Shown: positions 38,762-48,185, numbered from the stretch's first letter. The stretch: DNA of 64,000 bases from Ruminococcus sp. (GCA_016288815.1 JAEELF010000036.1:42041-106040), one strand, 5' to 3'. Numbers and translations are program-made. Notes: generated by a model not told the origin, from the sequence alone.

Positions 38762-41689
38762 ATGACAAAGAAATATTCACTCGGCATAGACGTCGGTTCG
38801 ACGACAGTAAAGACCGTCATCACGGACGAGGACGGCAATATCATATACTCCAAATACCAGCGCCATCTCTCCAAGGTCAAGGAGACCGTCACCGACCAGC
38901 TCAAGATAATACAGTCCGACTTCCCCGGTGAGAGCTTCACCGTATGCATTACCGGTTCGGCAGGTCTCGGACTCGCCAACTCTGCGGAGATACCTTTCGT
39001 GCAGGAGGTCCATGCGGCTTTCCTTGCTGTTAAGAAAAAGCAGCCCGATGCCGACGCAGTCATCGAGCTCGGCGGCGAGGACGCGAAGATAATCTTCCTC
39101 ACGGGCGGCGTGGAGCAGCGTATGAACGGATCCTGCGCAGGCGGTACGGGAGCATTCATCGACCAGATGGCAACCCTCCTCGGTATAACCGCGGACGAGC
39201 TCGACGAGCTCTCCCTCCACGCACAGAAGATCTACCCCATAGCCTCGCGCTGCGGAGTTTTCGCAAAGTCCGATATACAGCCTCTGCTCAATCAGGGCGC
39301 GCGCCGCGAGGACGTCGCCGCAAGTATCTTCCAGGCAGTCGTTGACCAGACCGTGTCGGGCCTGGCGCAGGGCAGAACGATCGAGGGCAAGGTGCTTTTC
39401 CTCGGCGGTCCGCTGTTCTTCCTGAAGGGACTGAAAAAGGCTTTCGTCAGGACGCTCGGGCTCGATGAGGAGCACGCGGTCTTCCCGGAGGAGGCTCCGG
39501 TGTTCGTGGCTTACGGCTGCTCGATATACGCCGCCGAGACCGCGGACAGCTTCACCATAGATGAGCTCATCGAGAAGATAACCAACGCCAAGGCTTCCGA
39601 CAATATCGTCACAGGCGAGCCGCTTTTCGCCTCGCACGCTGAATACGACGAATTCATCGACCGCCACAGACGCTTCGACCTCGGATATGCCGATATCCGT
39701 ACATATGAGGGCGACGCATACCTCGGCATAGACGCCGGCTCCACCACGACAAAGCTTGTTCTCATCACCGATGACGGACGCATCCTCTACCATCATTACT
39801 CCTCGAACCAGGGCCAGCCGCTCGACAAGATAGTGGATCAGGTCAAGATCATCTACTCCTCGATGAACCCGAACATCACCATAAAGGGCTCGGCAGTCAC
39901 AGGCTACGGCGAGGACCTCATAAAGTCCGGTCTTTCGATAGACCACGGTATTGTCGAGACCGTCGCTCACTTCAAGGCGGCAGCTTACTTCTGCCCTGAC
40001 GTTGACTTCATCATCGATATCGGCGGACAGGACATCAAGTGCTTCAAGATCAAGAACAAGAGCATCGACAGCATAATGCTAAACGAGGCTTGCTCGTCGG
40101 GCTGCGGCTCGTTCATACAGACCTTCGCAATGGCGCTCGGCTACGACATCGCTGAGTTCTCGCAGCTCGGACTTTTCGCCGAGCACCCCGTAGACCTCGG
40201 CTCACGCTGCACTGTATTCATGAACAGCTCCGTAAAGCAGGCGCAGAAGGACGGCGCGACCGTCGAGGACATCTCCGCGGGACTTTCGTCGTCTATCATC
40301 AAGAACGCGATATACAAGGTAATACGCGCAAAGTCACCGGACGAGCTTGGAAAGAACATCGTCGTGCAGGGCGGCACTTTCCTCAACGACGCAGTGCTGC
40401 GCTCGTTCGAGAAGGAGCTCGGTAGGAACGTTATCCGCCCGGCTATCTCGGGACTTATGGGCGCTTTCGGCTGTGCACTCTACGCGAAGGAGCGCTCCGA
40501 CGGCACCTCCAGTCTCATTCCGAAAGACGAGCTCGAGAACTTTACCTACACCTCCCGCAATGCGCAGTGCGGCGGCTGTACTGCGAACTGCCAGCTCAAC
40601 ATCATCAGCTTCGGCAAGGGACGCCGCTTTATCTCGGGCAACCGCTGCGAAAAGGGCGGTGGAGTGGTCAACCGCAGCAAGATACCGAACCTCTACGAAT
40701 ACAAGTACGACAGTATCATAAATATGGTCAGCAACGGTCAGCCCAGGCGTCCCCGCGCAAGGGTGGGACTGCCGCTCGCGCTCGGTTTCTACGAGCAGCT
40801 CCCGTTCTGGCATACGCTGTTCACCACGCTCGGCTTCGAGACAGTGACCTCCAGCGAGAGCTCGCGCGAGATGTACTACCTCGGTCAGCACACTATCCCC
40901 TCGGATACGGTCTGCTACCCGGCGAAGCTCGCGCACGGACACATCGAGGATCTCCTCGACAAGGGTGTGGACTTCATCTTCTATCCCTGCATGAGCTACA
41001 ATCTCGACGAGGGCGACAGCGACAACCACTTCAACTGCCCGGTAGTCGCGTACTATCCGGAGCTCCTCCTCGCGAACAACGCAAGGCTGAACTCGAAGAA
41101 CTTCATTCACCCCTACCTCGATCTCAATATCCGCAAGAACGTTATCCGCGTAATGTCGGAATCGCTGAAGCAGTACAACGTCCGGGGCAAGATACCGGCG
41201 GCTGTGGACGCGGCATACGAGGCGCTGGAAAGACACCATGCAGTGATAGCCTCGAAGGCGAGGGAGATAATCTCGCAGGCGCGCGCGGAGGGACGCAAGA
41301 TAATCGTCATCGCGGGACGTCCCTATCACATCGACAAGGAGATAAACCACGGCATACACAAGCTCGTGACGAGCCTTGGCATGGCGGTAGTCACCGAGGA
41401 CAGCGTCGCGCAGCTCGCGCACACGCCCAAGCTCGGTGTGCTCAACCAGTGGACGTACCACTCGAGACTTTACCGCGCCGCGAAGTACGTCACCACGCAG
41501 CCTGATATGCAGCTGATACAGCTCGTGTCGTTCGGCTGCGGAATAGACGCAGTTACCGGCGACGAGGTGCGTGCGATACTTGAGGGCGGCGGAAAGCTCT
41601 ACACGCAGCTCAAGATAGACGAGATAAACAATCTCGGTGCGGCAAGGATAAGACTGAGGAGCCTTGTGGCGGCTATTGACCAAAAGTAA
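38762..41689 (+). CDS. Acyl-CoA dehydratase activase-like protein with two BadF/BcrA-type ATPase domains plus DUF2229-like region
   Basis: Two ASKHA phosphate loops (IDVGSTTVKTVITDEDG; IDAGSTTTKLVLITDDG), two GGED/GGQD...C clusters (GSCAGGTGAFIDQMA; ACSSGCGSFIQTFA). Confidence 0.88.
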   Translation: MTKKYSLGIDVGSTTVKTVITDEDGNIIYSKYQRHLSKVKETVTDQLKIIQSDFPGESFTVCITGSAGLGLANSAEIPFVQEVHAAFLAVKKKQPDADAVIELGGEDAKIIFLTGGVEQRMNGSCAGGTGAFIDQMATLLGITADELDELSLHAQKIYPIASRCGVFAKSDIQPLLNQGARREDVAASIFQAVVDQTVSGLAQGRTIEGKVLFLGGPLFFLKGLKKAFVRTLGLDEEHAVFPEEAPVFVAYGCSIYAAETADSFTIDELIEKITNAKASDNIVTGEPLFASHAEYDEFIDRHRRFDLGYADIRTYEGDAYLGIDAGSTTTKLVLITDDGRILYHHYSSNQGQPLDKIVDQVKIIYSSMNPNITIKGSAVTGYGEDLIKSGLSIDHGIVETVAHFKAAAYFCPDVDFIIDIGGQDIKCFKIKNKSIDSIMLNEACSSGCGSFIQTFAMALGYDIAEFSQLGLFAEHPVDLGSRCTVFMNSSVKQAQKDGATVEDISAGLSSSIIKNAIYKVIRAKSPDELGKNIVVQGGTFLNDAVLRSFEKELGRNVIRPAISGLMGAFGCALYAKERSDGTSSLIPKDELENFTYTSRNAQCGGCTANCQLNIISFGKGRRFISGNRCEKGGGVVNRSKIPNLYEYKYDSIINMVSNGQPRRPRARVGLPLALGFYEQLPFWHTLFTTLGFETVTSSESSREMYYLGQHTIPSDTVCYPAKLAHGHIEDLLDKGVDFIFYPCMSYNLDEGDSDNHFNCPVVAYYPELLLANNARLNSKNFIHPYLDLNIRKNVIRVMSESLKQYNVRGKIPAAVDAAYEALERHHAVIASKAREIISQARAEGRKIIVIAGRPYHIDKEINHGIHKLVTSLGMAVVTEDSVAQLAHTPKLGVLNQWTYHSRLYRAAKYVTTQPDMQLIQLVSFGCGIDAVTGDEVRAILEGGGKLYTQLKIDEINNLGAARIRLRSLVAAIDQK

Positions 41690-41940
41690 CGCGGAATAAT
41701 GGGATTCCAAAGGGGCGACTGTCCCTTTGGCGGAGTCCAGAGGCAGCGCCTCTGGTCGCTTCGCTTTCAGCTTTCAAGGCGAAGCGAAATAAAACCGAAG
41801 GGCGCTCCGCAAGAGGTGAATTCAAAAACGATCCAGTGAATCGTTTTTGAGGAGGAGACGCCCTGCAAGAGAGGGCGTCTCCTTGTCGCCTCAACGTGAA
41901 AACAATCCCTGCGACCGGTGACGGCCGCACGAAAACGGGA
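41689..41940 (+). repeat. Modular multi-hairpin intergenic repeat, copy B
   Basis: ATAATGGGATTCCAAAGGGGCGACTGTCCCTTTGGCGGAGTCCAGAGGCAGCGCCTCTGGTCGCTTCGC...TTCAAAAACGATCCAGTGAATCGTTTTTGA...GCGACCGGTGACGGCCGCAC. Confidence 0.85.
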
Positions 41941-41967
41941 CGCCGATGACGCTGTCCCCTACAAAAA

Positions 41968-43218
41968 TTGATTCTGGGAGGAACGATTATGCCAGAATAT
42001 GCAAAATTCACCGAGGATATGATAAAAACTCACACTATCCTCGTTCCGGATATGCTTCCGGTACATTTCAAACTGCTCATCGCCATTTTTGAGGCGAAGG
42101 GCTACAAAATGGAGCTGCTCCAGAACGACAGCCGCGCAGTCGTTGACGAGGGACTGAAAAACGTCCACAACGACGCCTGCTACCCCGCGCTGCTCGTTAT
42201 CGGACAGTTCATGGACGCCCTCAACAGCGGCAAGTACGACCCCGACAAGACCGCCCTGCTCATCACGCAGACCGGCGGCGGCTGCCGTGCGTCAAATTAT
42301 ATCCACCTGCTGAGAAAGGCTGTGGACAAGAACTACCCGCAGGTGCCCGTGGTCTCGCTGAATTTCAGCGGACTTGAAAAGGACAGCGCATTCAGGATAT
42401 CCGCACCGATGTTCCTGAAGCTGCTGTACGCAGTGCTCTACGGCGACCTGCTGATGACCTGCTACAACAAGTGCCGCGCATACGAGATAAACAAGGGCGA
42501 GTCGAAGAAGGTGCTCGAAAAGTGGGAGCACCGCCTCGGGAACATCTTCCGCAAGGGCAGCAAGCGCTACCTCAAGACCAAGCAGCTCTACCGCATGATA
42601 CTCGACGATTTCGCGGCGATAAAGCTTTCGGACGAGAAAAAGATAAGGGTCGGCATAGTCGGCGAGATCTACGTCAAGTACTCACCGCTCGCGAACAACC
42701 ACCTCGAGGATTTCCTCATCTCGGAGGGCTGCGAGCCGGTCGTGCCGTCGCTGCTCGAGTTCGTCATGTACTGTGCAGCCGGCAACTTCAACGACGCTAA
42801 GATATACGATCACACCACCAAGGAGTCGATATTCAACAAGATAGGCTACAAGCTGATATACGCGAAGCAGAAGGAGCTCATCAAGGTCATGAAGGAGCAC
42901 GGCGCGTTCGAGCCGCTCCACGACTTCGAGCACCTCAGGCACCTCGCGGACAAGTACATAAATCAGGGCGTAGTCATGGGCGAGGGCTGGCTGATACCGG
43001 CAGAAATGGCTGCGCTGGCGAAGTCCGGCGTGGAGAACATCATCTGCACACAGCCCTTCGGCTGCCTGCCGAACCACATCGTAGCGAAGGGAATGTCCCG
43101 TGCGATAAAGCAGGACAACCCGAACGCGAATATCGTCGCTATCGACTACGATCCCGGCGCGACGCGCGTAAACCAGGAGAACCGCATAAAGCTCATGCTC
43201 GCAAACGCGAGAAGATAA
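41968..43218 (+). CDS. 2-hydroxyacyl-CoA dehydratase/activase-related protein
   Basis: NDACYPALLVIGQFMDAL, QTGGGCRASNYIHLLRKA, CTQPFGCLPNHIVAKGM; adjacent to its presumed activase. Confidence 0.8.
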   Translation: MILGGTIMPEYAKFTEDMIKTHTILVPDMLPVHFKLLIAIFEAKGYKMELLQNDSRAVVDEGLKNVHNDACYPALLVIGQFMDALNSGKYDPDKTALLITQTGGGCRASNYIHLLRKAVDKNYPQVPVVSLNFSGLEKDSAFRISAPMFLKLLYAVLYGDLLMTCYNKCRAYEINKGESKKVLEKWEHRLGNIFRKGSKRYLKTKQLYRMILDDFAAIKLSDEKKIRVGIVGEIYVKYSPLANNHLEDFLISEGCEPVVPSLLEFVMYCAAGNFNDAKIYDHTTKESIFNKIGYKLIYAKQKELIKVMKEHGAFEPLHDFEHLRHLADKYINQGVVMGEGWLIPAEMAALAKSGVENIICTQPFGCLPNHIVAKGMSRAIKQDNPNANIVAIDYDPGATRVNQENRIKLMLANARR

Positions 43219-43257
43219 ACACACATAAACGTATCGGGGTATTATCCGGGGGAACAT

Positions 43258-44118
43258 ATGATAAAGACGCGAACTGGCGAGACAGTCACAACAAACGAGG
43301 GGCAGAACAGGCTCCTGAAAAAGCTCTACGGGACGGTCCCGGGGAGGTGCGCCCTGAAGGTGCTCACTGCGCCCGTGGTCTCGGCAGCCGCCGGACTGTT
43401 CATGGATTCGCCGCTGTCGGTGCCGATGATAAAGCCGTTCATCAGGCGCAGCGGGATAGATATGTCGCAGTATCTGGGCGGAAAGTTCCGCTCGTACAAC
43501 GCTTTCTTCACCCGCCGGATACGTCCCGAGGCGCGCCCGATAGACACTGACCCGCGCCACTTTATCAGTCCCTGCGACTCAAAGCTCACGGTGTACCCGA
43601 TATCTCGGAAGAGCGTTTTCCGGATAAAAGACTCGTACTACCGCGTGGCTGACCTGCTGAACAACAAGTTCCTCGCGAGGCGCTACGAGGGCGGACTGTG
43701 CATGATATTCCGCCTTGAGGTGGACGACTACCACCGCTACTGCTACATCGACGACGGCACCAAGACCGGCAACACCTATATCCACGGCGTCCTGCACACG
43801 GTCAATCCCATAGCGCTCGAGCGGTACAACTTCTACAAGCGAAACTGCCGCGAATACACGATACTCCACACGAACAATTTCGGGGACGTGGTGCAGGTAG
43901 AGGTCGGCGCGATGATGGTGGGGCGTATCTGCAACCGCCACAGCGATGGCGTGATACGGCGCGGAATGGAGAAGGGCTGCTTTGAGTTCGGCGGCTCGAC
44001 GGTAGTGCTTCTCGCGGAGCACGGGAAGGTACGCATAGACCGCGATATCCTGCGGAATTCCGCGGAGGGTGCGGAGACTATCGTCAAGTACGGCGAGAGG
44101 ATAGGCACGGCTTCGTAA
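43258..44118 (+). CDS. psd: Phosphatidylserine decarboxylase
   Basis: 286 aa; YNAFFTRRIRPEARPI, VDDYHRYCYIDDG, GAMMVGRIC, GCFEFGGSTVVLL (GST cleavage site). Confidence 0.92.
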   Translation: MIKTRTGETVTTNEGQNRLLKKLYGTVPGRCALKVLTAPVVSAAAGLFMDSPLSVPMIKPFIRRSGIDMSQYLGGKFRSYNAFFTRRIRPEARPIDTDPRHFISPCDSKLTVYPISRKSVFRIKDSYYRVADLLNNKFLARRYEGGLCMIFRLEVDDYHRYCYIDDGTKTGNTYIHGVLHTVNPIALERYNFYKRNCREYTILHTNNFGDVVQVEVGAMMVGRICNRHSDGVIRRGMEKGCFEFGGSTVVLLAEHGKVRIDRDILRNSAEGAETIVKYGERIGTAS

Positions 44119-44120
44119 AC

Positions 44121-44150
44121 AAAAAGGACGGTCAGTGACCGTCCTTTTTT
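44121..44150 (+). terminator. Intrinsic terminator after psd
   Basis: AAAAAGGACGGTCAGTGACCGTCCTTTTTT. Confidence 0.8.
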
Positions 44151-44287
44151 AGGTGTCAAGTATCAGGTTTCAGGTCTTAGGTGTAGGGGTCGATGCCTAC
44201 ATCGACCCGCTATTTCTGTGCGGGACCAATTGGCGGGCGGGCGCCGGGGCGACGCCCCTACACCCTGACACCTGACCCCTGTTACCT
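44149..44287. repeat. Heptanucleotide (TCAGGTN) element with inverted arms
   Basis: TTAGGTG-TCAAGTA-TCAGGTT-TCAGGTC-TTAGGTG (44149-44183), central hairpin GGGTCGATGCCTACATCGACCC, then inverted heptads to 44287. Confidence 0.8.
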
Positions 44288-44320
44288 AAAAAAAGACGGC
44301 CCCAAGGGTCGTCCTTTTTT
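44288..44320 (-). terminator. Intrinsic terminator after recR
   Basis: AAAAAAAGACGGCCCCAAGGGTCGTCCTTTTTT (minus-strand orientation). Confidence 0.7.
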
Positions 44321-44921
44321 ATAATTCATTCCTGTTTTCGAGTGCCTTGTAGAGCGTGACCTCGTCCGCGTATTCGAGTATACCGCCGACAGGCAGCCCG
44401 AACGCGAGCCTTGTCACCTTAACGCCGAGCGGCTTCAGCAGATTTGCTGCGTACATCGCCGTAGCGTCGCCCTCAACAGTGGGGTTGGTCGCCATGATGA
44501 CCTCTTCCACGCCGCCCTGAGAGATCCTCGCGAGCAGCTCGCGGAAGCGCAGTTTGTCCGGGGTAATGCCGTCCATAGGCGAGAGGAGTCCGTGCAGGAC
44601 GTGGTAAACGCCGTTGTATTCGCGGGTGCGCTCGAATGCCGTGACGTCCTTGGGCCCCTCGACCACGCATATCACGCTGTGATCGCGCTCGTCGTCGGAG
44701 CATATCGGGCAGATCTCACGCTCTGTGAGGTTCTGGCAGCACTTGCAGCTGCGGACGTTCCTCTTCGCGTCGAGCAGAGCCTGAGCGAACTCGCTTACCT
44801 CCTCGTCGTTCATCGACATCACATGATAAGCCAGCCTCTGCGCGGATTTCATGCCGATACCCGGCAGCGAGGCGAACTTCTCCGCGAGAATGACGAGCGG
44901 GAGAGCGTTATGGTCAGCCAT
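44319..44921 (-). CDS. recR: Recombination mediator protein RecR
   Basis: 200 aa; PGIGMKSAQRLAYHVM, C4 zinc finger CKCCQNLTEREICPIC, Toprim VVEGPKDVTAFE. Confidence 0.94.
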   Translation of the reverse strand: MADHNALPLVILAEKFASLPGIGMKSAQRLAYHVMSMNDEEVSEFAQALLDAKRNVRSCKCCQNLTEREICPICSDDERDHSVICVVEGPKDVTAFERTREYNGVYHVLHGLLSPMDGITPDKLRFRELLARISQGGVEEVIMATNPTVEGDATAMYAANLLKPLGVKVTRLAFGLPVGGILEYADEVTLYKALENRNEL

Positions 44922-44927
44922 TATATC

Positions 44928-45275
44928 TTAGAAAAGACCGGGGAGCGATACTCCGCCAGTGATCTTGCTCATCTCTTCCTCAGTGGTAGCCTCGACCTTG
45001 TTGACAGCCTCGTTCACAGCGCTGATGATGAGATCCTGGAGCATCTCGATGTCCTCGGGGTCAACGACCTCGGGCTTGAGAGTGAGGGACTTGAGCACCT
45101 TCTTGCCCGAAACAGTTACCTCAACGGCACCGCCGCCGGCAGTTGCGGAGAAGTCTCTCTGCTCGATGTCCTCCTGGAGCTCTGTGATCTGATCCTGCAT
45201 TTTCTGAGCCTGACGGATCATGGAGTTCATGTTCTGAGCGCCGCCGCCCATGTTCTTCGGTATTCTTGCTTTCAT
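44928..45275 (-). CDS. YbaB/EbfC family nucleoid-associated protein
   Basis: 115 aa; NMNSMIRQAQKMQDQITELQEDIEQRDFSATAGGGAVEVTVSGKKVLKSLTLKPEVVDPED. Confidence 0.92.
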   Translation of the reverse strand: MKARIPKNMGGGAQNMNSMIRQAQKMQDQITELQEDIEQRDFSATAGGGAVEVTVSGKKVLKSLTLKPEVVDPEDIEMLQDLIISAVNEAVNKVEATTEEEMSKITGGVSLPGLF

Positions 45276-45296
45276 TTCAAATTCTCCTTATAGTTA

Positions 45297-46907
45297 TTAT
45301 TGGTTATTATCAACAGCTGTTTCGATGCTGCTGTCAATGGCTTTTTTTATGAGCTGCTCCGCCATGCTTTTCTGCTCCTCGGCAGTGGTAGCGCAGCGGG
45401 CGCGTATGACGTATCTCTTTCCGAGCACCTTTGAAATGGTCGAGCCGAGCGATACTGCGTTCTCGCGCACCTTGAACAGCGTGATGAAGAAGCGGTTCTG
45501 CGAGGTGATGAAGATGACGTTCCCCGCGGTCTGAGCGTAGGAGCCGTCAAGACTTCCCGCAACAGAGGGATTTACCTTGCGGAACTCCTCGAGCACGTCG
45601 TTCCAGCGCTCGAGCGGCTTGAGGTCCTCCATGCGCAGCTTTTTGAGGTCGATGTCCGGGACGGGCTCAGCCTCTCCGGAGGGACCGTTCGCAGTGAGCA
45701 CCTCGGGCTCGGCAGGTCTGCCGGGGGAGGCTTTTGCCATGCGCGGAGCGGAATTGATCTTGTTCTCCAACTGTTTTATTTTATCATATATTTCGGAATT
45801 GTCAATACCCTCAGCCGTATTTTTTACGCCTGAGCAGAGCTTTATCAGCGTCATCTCAAACTCTACGCGCTGGTTCATGACCTTCGGCATACGCTCGCGG
45901 CACTGCTGGAGGGCGTTGAGCCTGTCCATTACCGTCGGGAGATCGGTCTTTGCGGCGAGCTCCCTGAGCTTTTCGAGCTCGTCCGGCATACAGATTATAA
46001 GCTCCGAAGCCGTATCCGGCGAAGCGAGCAGCAGCATGACGTTCCTGAGCTGCGCGATGAGCTCCTCGCAGAGCCTTGCCAGATCTTTGGACATATCGTA
46101 CAGCGAGCCGGTTATCGCGAGGGCACGCGGGGTGTCGTTATCGGAGATAGCCCCGAGCATATCGTAGAGGTACTCGCGCCCGGCTATCCCTGCCGCATTG
46201 GAGACCGTTGCCGCGTCGATGTCGCCGGTGTAGACCGAGCACCTGTCGAGCAGCGATACCGCGTCGCGCATACCGCCGTCAGCGAGCCCGGCTATCATGT
46301 CCGCGCCGTCGTCTGTGAGGGGGATATTCTCCTGCGAGGCGATGAACTTGAGTCTCGCAGCGATGTCCGCCGACCTTATCCTGCGGAAGTCGTAGCGCTG
46401 GCAGCGCGAGGTTATGGTCGCGGGGACCTTGTGTATCTCGGTGGTCGCGAGAATGAACTTCACATACGGAGGCGGCTCCTCCATTATCTTCAGCAGGGCA
46501 TTGAAAGCACTCTGCGAGAGCATATGCACCTCGTCGATGATATATATTTTATAGTTCCCGCGCTCAGGAGTGTAGACCGCGCCGTCGCGGAGGTCGCGGA
46601 TATCGTCAACGCCGTTGTTGGAGGCAGCGTCTATCTCGACGATATCGGTGAGCGCGCCGGAATCGGCGTCGCGGCAGAGCTCGCATTCGAGGCAGGGATT
46701 GCCGTCGGTCATATGCTGACAGTTGACAGCTTTCGCGAGGATACGCGCACAGGTGGTCTTTCCGGTGCCGCGCGAGCCGGTGAACAGGTAGGCGTGGGCT
46801 GTTTTTCCGCTGATTATCTGGTTTTTCAGGGTATCGGTGATATGCTGCTGGGAGATGACGTCGTCGAAGGTCATCGGACGCCATTTCCTGTAGAGAGCCT
46901 TATACAT
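45297..46907 (-). CDS. dnaX: DNA polymerase III subunits gamma/tau
   Basis: 536 aa; YRKWRPMTFDDVISQQHIT, FTGSRGTGKTTCARILAKAVNC, IIDEVHMLSQSAFNALLKIMEEPP. Confidence 0.95.
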   Translation of the reverse strand: MYKALYRKWRPMTFDDVISQQHITDTLKNQIISGKTAHAYLFTGSRGTGKTTCARILAKAVNCQHMTDGNPCLECELCRDADSGALTDIVEIDAASNNGVDDIRDLRDGAVYTPERGNYKIYIIDEVHMLSQSAFNALLKIMEEPPPYVKFILATTEIHKVPATITSRCQRYDFRRIRSADIAARLKFIASQENIPLTDDGADMIAGLADGGMRDAVSLLDRCSVYTGDIDAATVSNAAGIAGREYLYDMLGAISDNDTPRALAITGSLYDMSKDLARLCEELIAQLRNVMLLLASPDTASELIICMPDELEKLRELAAKTDLPTVMDRLNALQQCRERMPKVMNQRVEFEMTLIKLCSGVKNTAEGIDNSEIYDKIKQLENKINSAPRMAKASPGRPAEPEVLTANGPSGEAEPVPDIDLKKLRMEDLKPLERWNDVLEEFRKVNPSVAGSLDGSYAQTAGNVIFITSQNRFFITLFKVRENAVSLGSTISKVLGKRYVIRARCATTAEEQKSMAEQLIKKAIDSSIETAVDNNQ

Positions 46908-46928
46908 CAGCCCGCCTCCTTTCGCAGG

Positions 46929-47828
46929 TCATTCCTCGCGGGCGGCGCTGCCGAGCACCACAGCCGCCTGAACGGATTTGAAATACGACATAAAGCCGTC
47001 GGGATCGTTGATATGATTAAGCAGCGCGAGCCGGAACAGCTCCTCGCCCTTTTCCATGTTGTGCAGCAGAGTGTATGCTATCGCCGCTCCGCCGAGCGCC
47101 TCAGCGTAGTTCTCGCGGCGGTCCATAGCCTCGCCGAACCATTTAAGCGCATTTTCGCCGTCGTTGAGCTCGAGGTACATCCTGCCCGCTTCAGTCCGCG
47201 CGAGCGGTGCGAGCGGACCTTCTCCGCCGGCGAGCGAGCGGTAGATATCCGCAGCCTTAGCGGTCTCGCCGCCCGAGGCATAGCACCTCGCGAGGAAGAG
47301 CTCGGTGAACGGTGCCGAGAACTCAGTTTTCAGGCATTTTTCGTAGCACGCCGCTGCGTTCGGGAAGAAGCTCATTATCTGGTAGCAGCGTCCGCGGTAG
47401 TACTCAAGGACGCCCTCTTCACGGCTCGTGAGACGCACTTTCCCGCCTGAAAGAGACGTGAATGCATCGAGCGCTTCTCGGTATTTTTCGCGGTGGAAGG
47501 TCACGAGCGCGCCCTCGAACATGAGGGATTTGTGTCCGATACCGGAAAATGCGCTGCCGATGAGCTCGTCGTCGTACATATGGTGGATATTCATGCCGTA
47601 GGACAGGACGTCGATGAGCGACACCGCGACCCACATCAGTAAGATCACAGCGAGCGACATCACGAAGCAGTCCGCGTAGGAGAGGCCTTCGCCCTTCCGG
47701 AGCAGGCTCAGTACCGCGGCAGCACCGGCTATGACGATCGCGGAGGCTGAAAGAGCCTTCGGAAGTGAGCGCATGAAGCACTTGGATATGCGTACGGCGC
47801 GGAGAAATATCAGTATCAGGAGTTTCAT
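46929..47828 (-). CDS. TPR-repeat membrane protein
   Basis: Start placed at ATG 47828 with SD AGAGGTG; TM segment plus TPR-like repeats (CYEKCLKTEFSAPFTELFLARCYASGGETAKAADIYRSL). Confidence 0.7.
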   Translation of the reverse strand: MKLLILIFLRAVRISKCFMRSLPKALSASAIVIAGAAAVLSLLRKGEGLSYADCFVMSLAVILLMWVAVSLIDVLSYGMNIHHMYDDELIGSAFSGIGHKSLMFEGALVTFHREKYREALDAFTSLSGGKVRLTSREEGVLEYYRGRCYQIMSFFPNAAACYEKCLKTEFSAPFTELFLARCYASGGETAKAADIYRSLAGGEGPLAPLARTEAGRMYLELNDGENALKWFGEAMDRRENYAEALGGAAIAYTLLHNMEKGEELFRLALLNHINDPDGFMSYFKSVQAAVVLGSAAREE

Positions 47829-47875
47829 CTGGCACCTCTGATATAGCAAAGGACAAAAGCATCCTGGGTTAACTA

Positions 47876-48077
47876 TAAAAAATTCCGGAGCATAGATGTG
47901 CAGGCTTGCTGCGGCACACAAAACGATCCGCTTAATGCTGCTCGGTCTCCCGCCTGACATGGTTCACGGTGTCTTGTTGCACAGGGCCCGCACATCTATA
48001 TTCCGGAATTCTTGTCTGAGACCGGCTGCAAATCGGTAAACAGCGGGTCACTGAAAGGGGCGCATAGCAACGCTCCG
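47876..48077 (-). ncRNA. ffs: Signal recognition particle RNA (5' extent uncertain; probable Alu-containing form)
   Basis: Minus strand GTGAACCATGTCAGGCGGGAGACCGAGCAGCATTAAGCGG...TGTGCCGCAG matches the SRP helix 8 core; flanking helix TTCCGGA/TCCGGAA with terminal T6; promoter TTGACA-17-TATAAT on the minus strand at 48112-48084. Confidence 0.87.
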
Positions 48078-48083
48078 CAGAAT

Positions 48084-48112
48084 ATTATACCACACCGCGG
48101 GGCAGTTGTCAA
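48084..48112 (-). promoter_or_regulatory. Promoter of SRP RNA
   Basis: Minus strand TTGACA (48107-48112), 17-bp spacer, TATAAT (48084-48089). Confidence 0.8.
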
Positions 48113-48185
48113 GGATTTTTGTTATATAATCTGCATTTCCCTGCGCGGGAGCCCTCTCCGCAGGCGGGGACAGGCTTCTCCGCGC

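Noticed and set aside
38762-43218. Reading the two activase/dehydratase ORFs as a frameshifted pseudogene
   Set aside because: The second ORF has its own GGGAGG RBS and ATG, and a 278-bp intergenic region separates them, so it is not a simple frameshift.
43258-44118. psd as part of the dehydratase system
   Set aside because: Clear phosphatidylserine decarboxylase with housekeeping role; adjacency alone is not enough to link it.
44149-44287. Heptad arrays as a CRISPR-like array
   Set aside because: 7-bp units with no spacers; not CRISPR. Treated as a separate repeat class.
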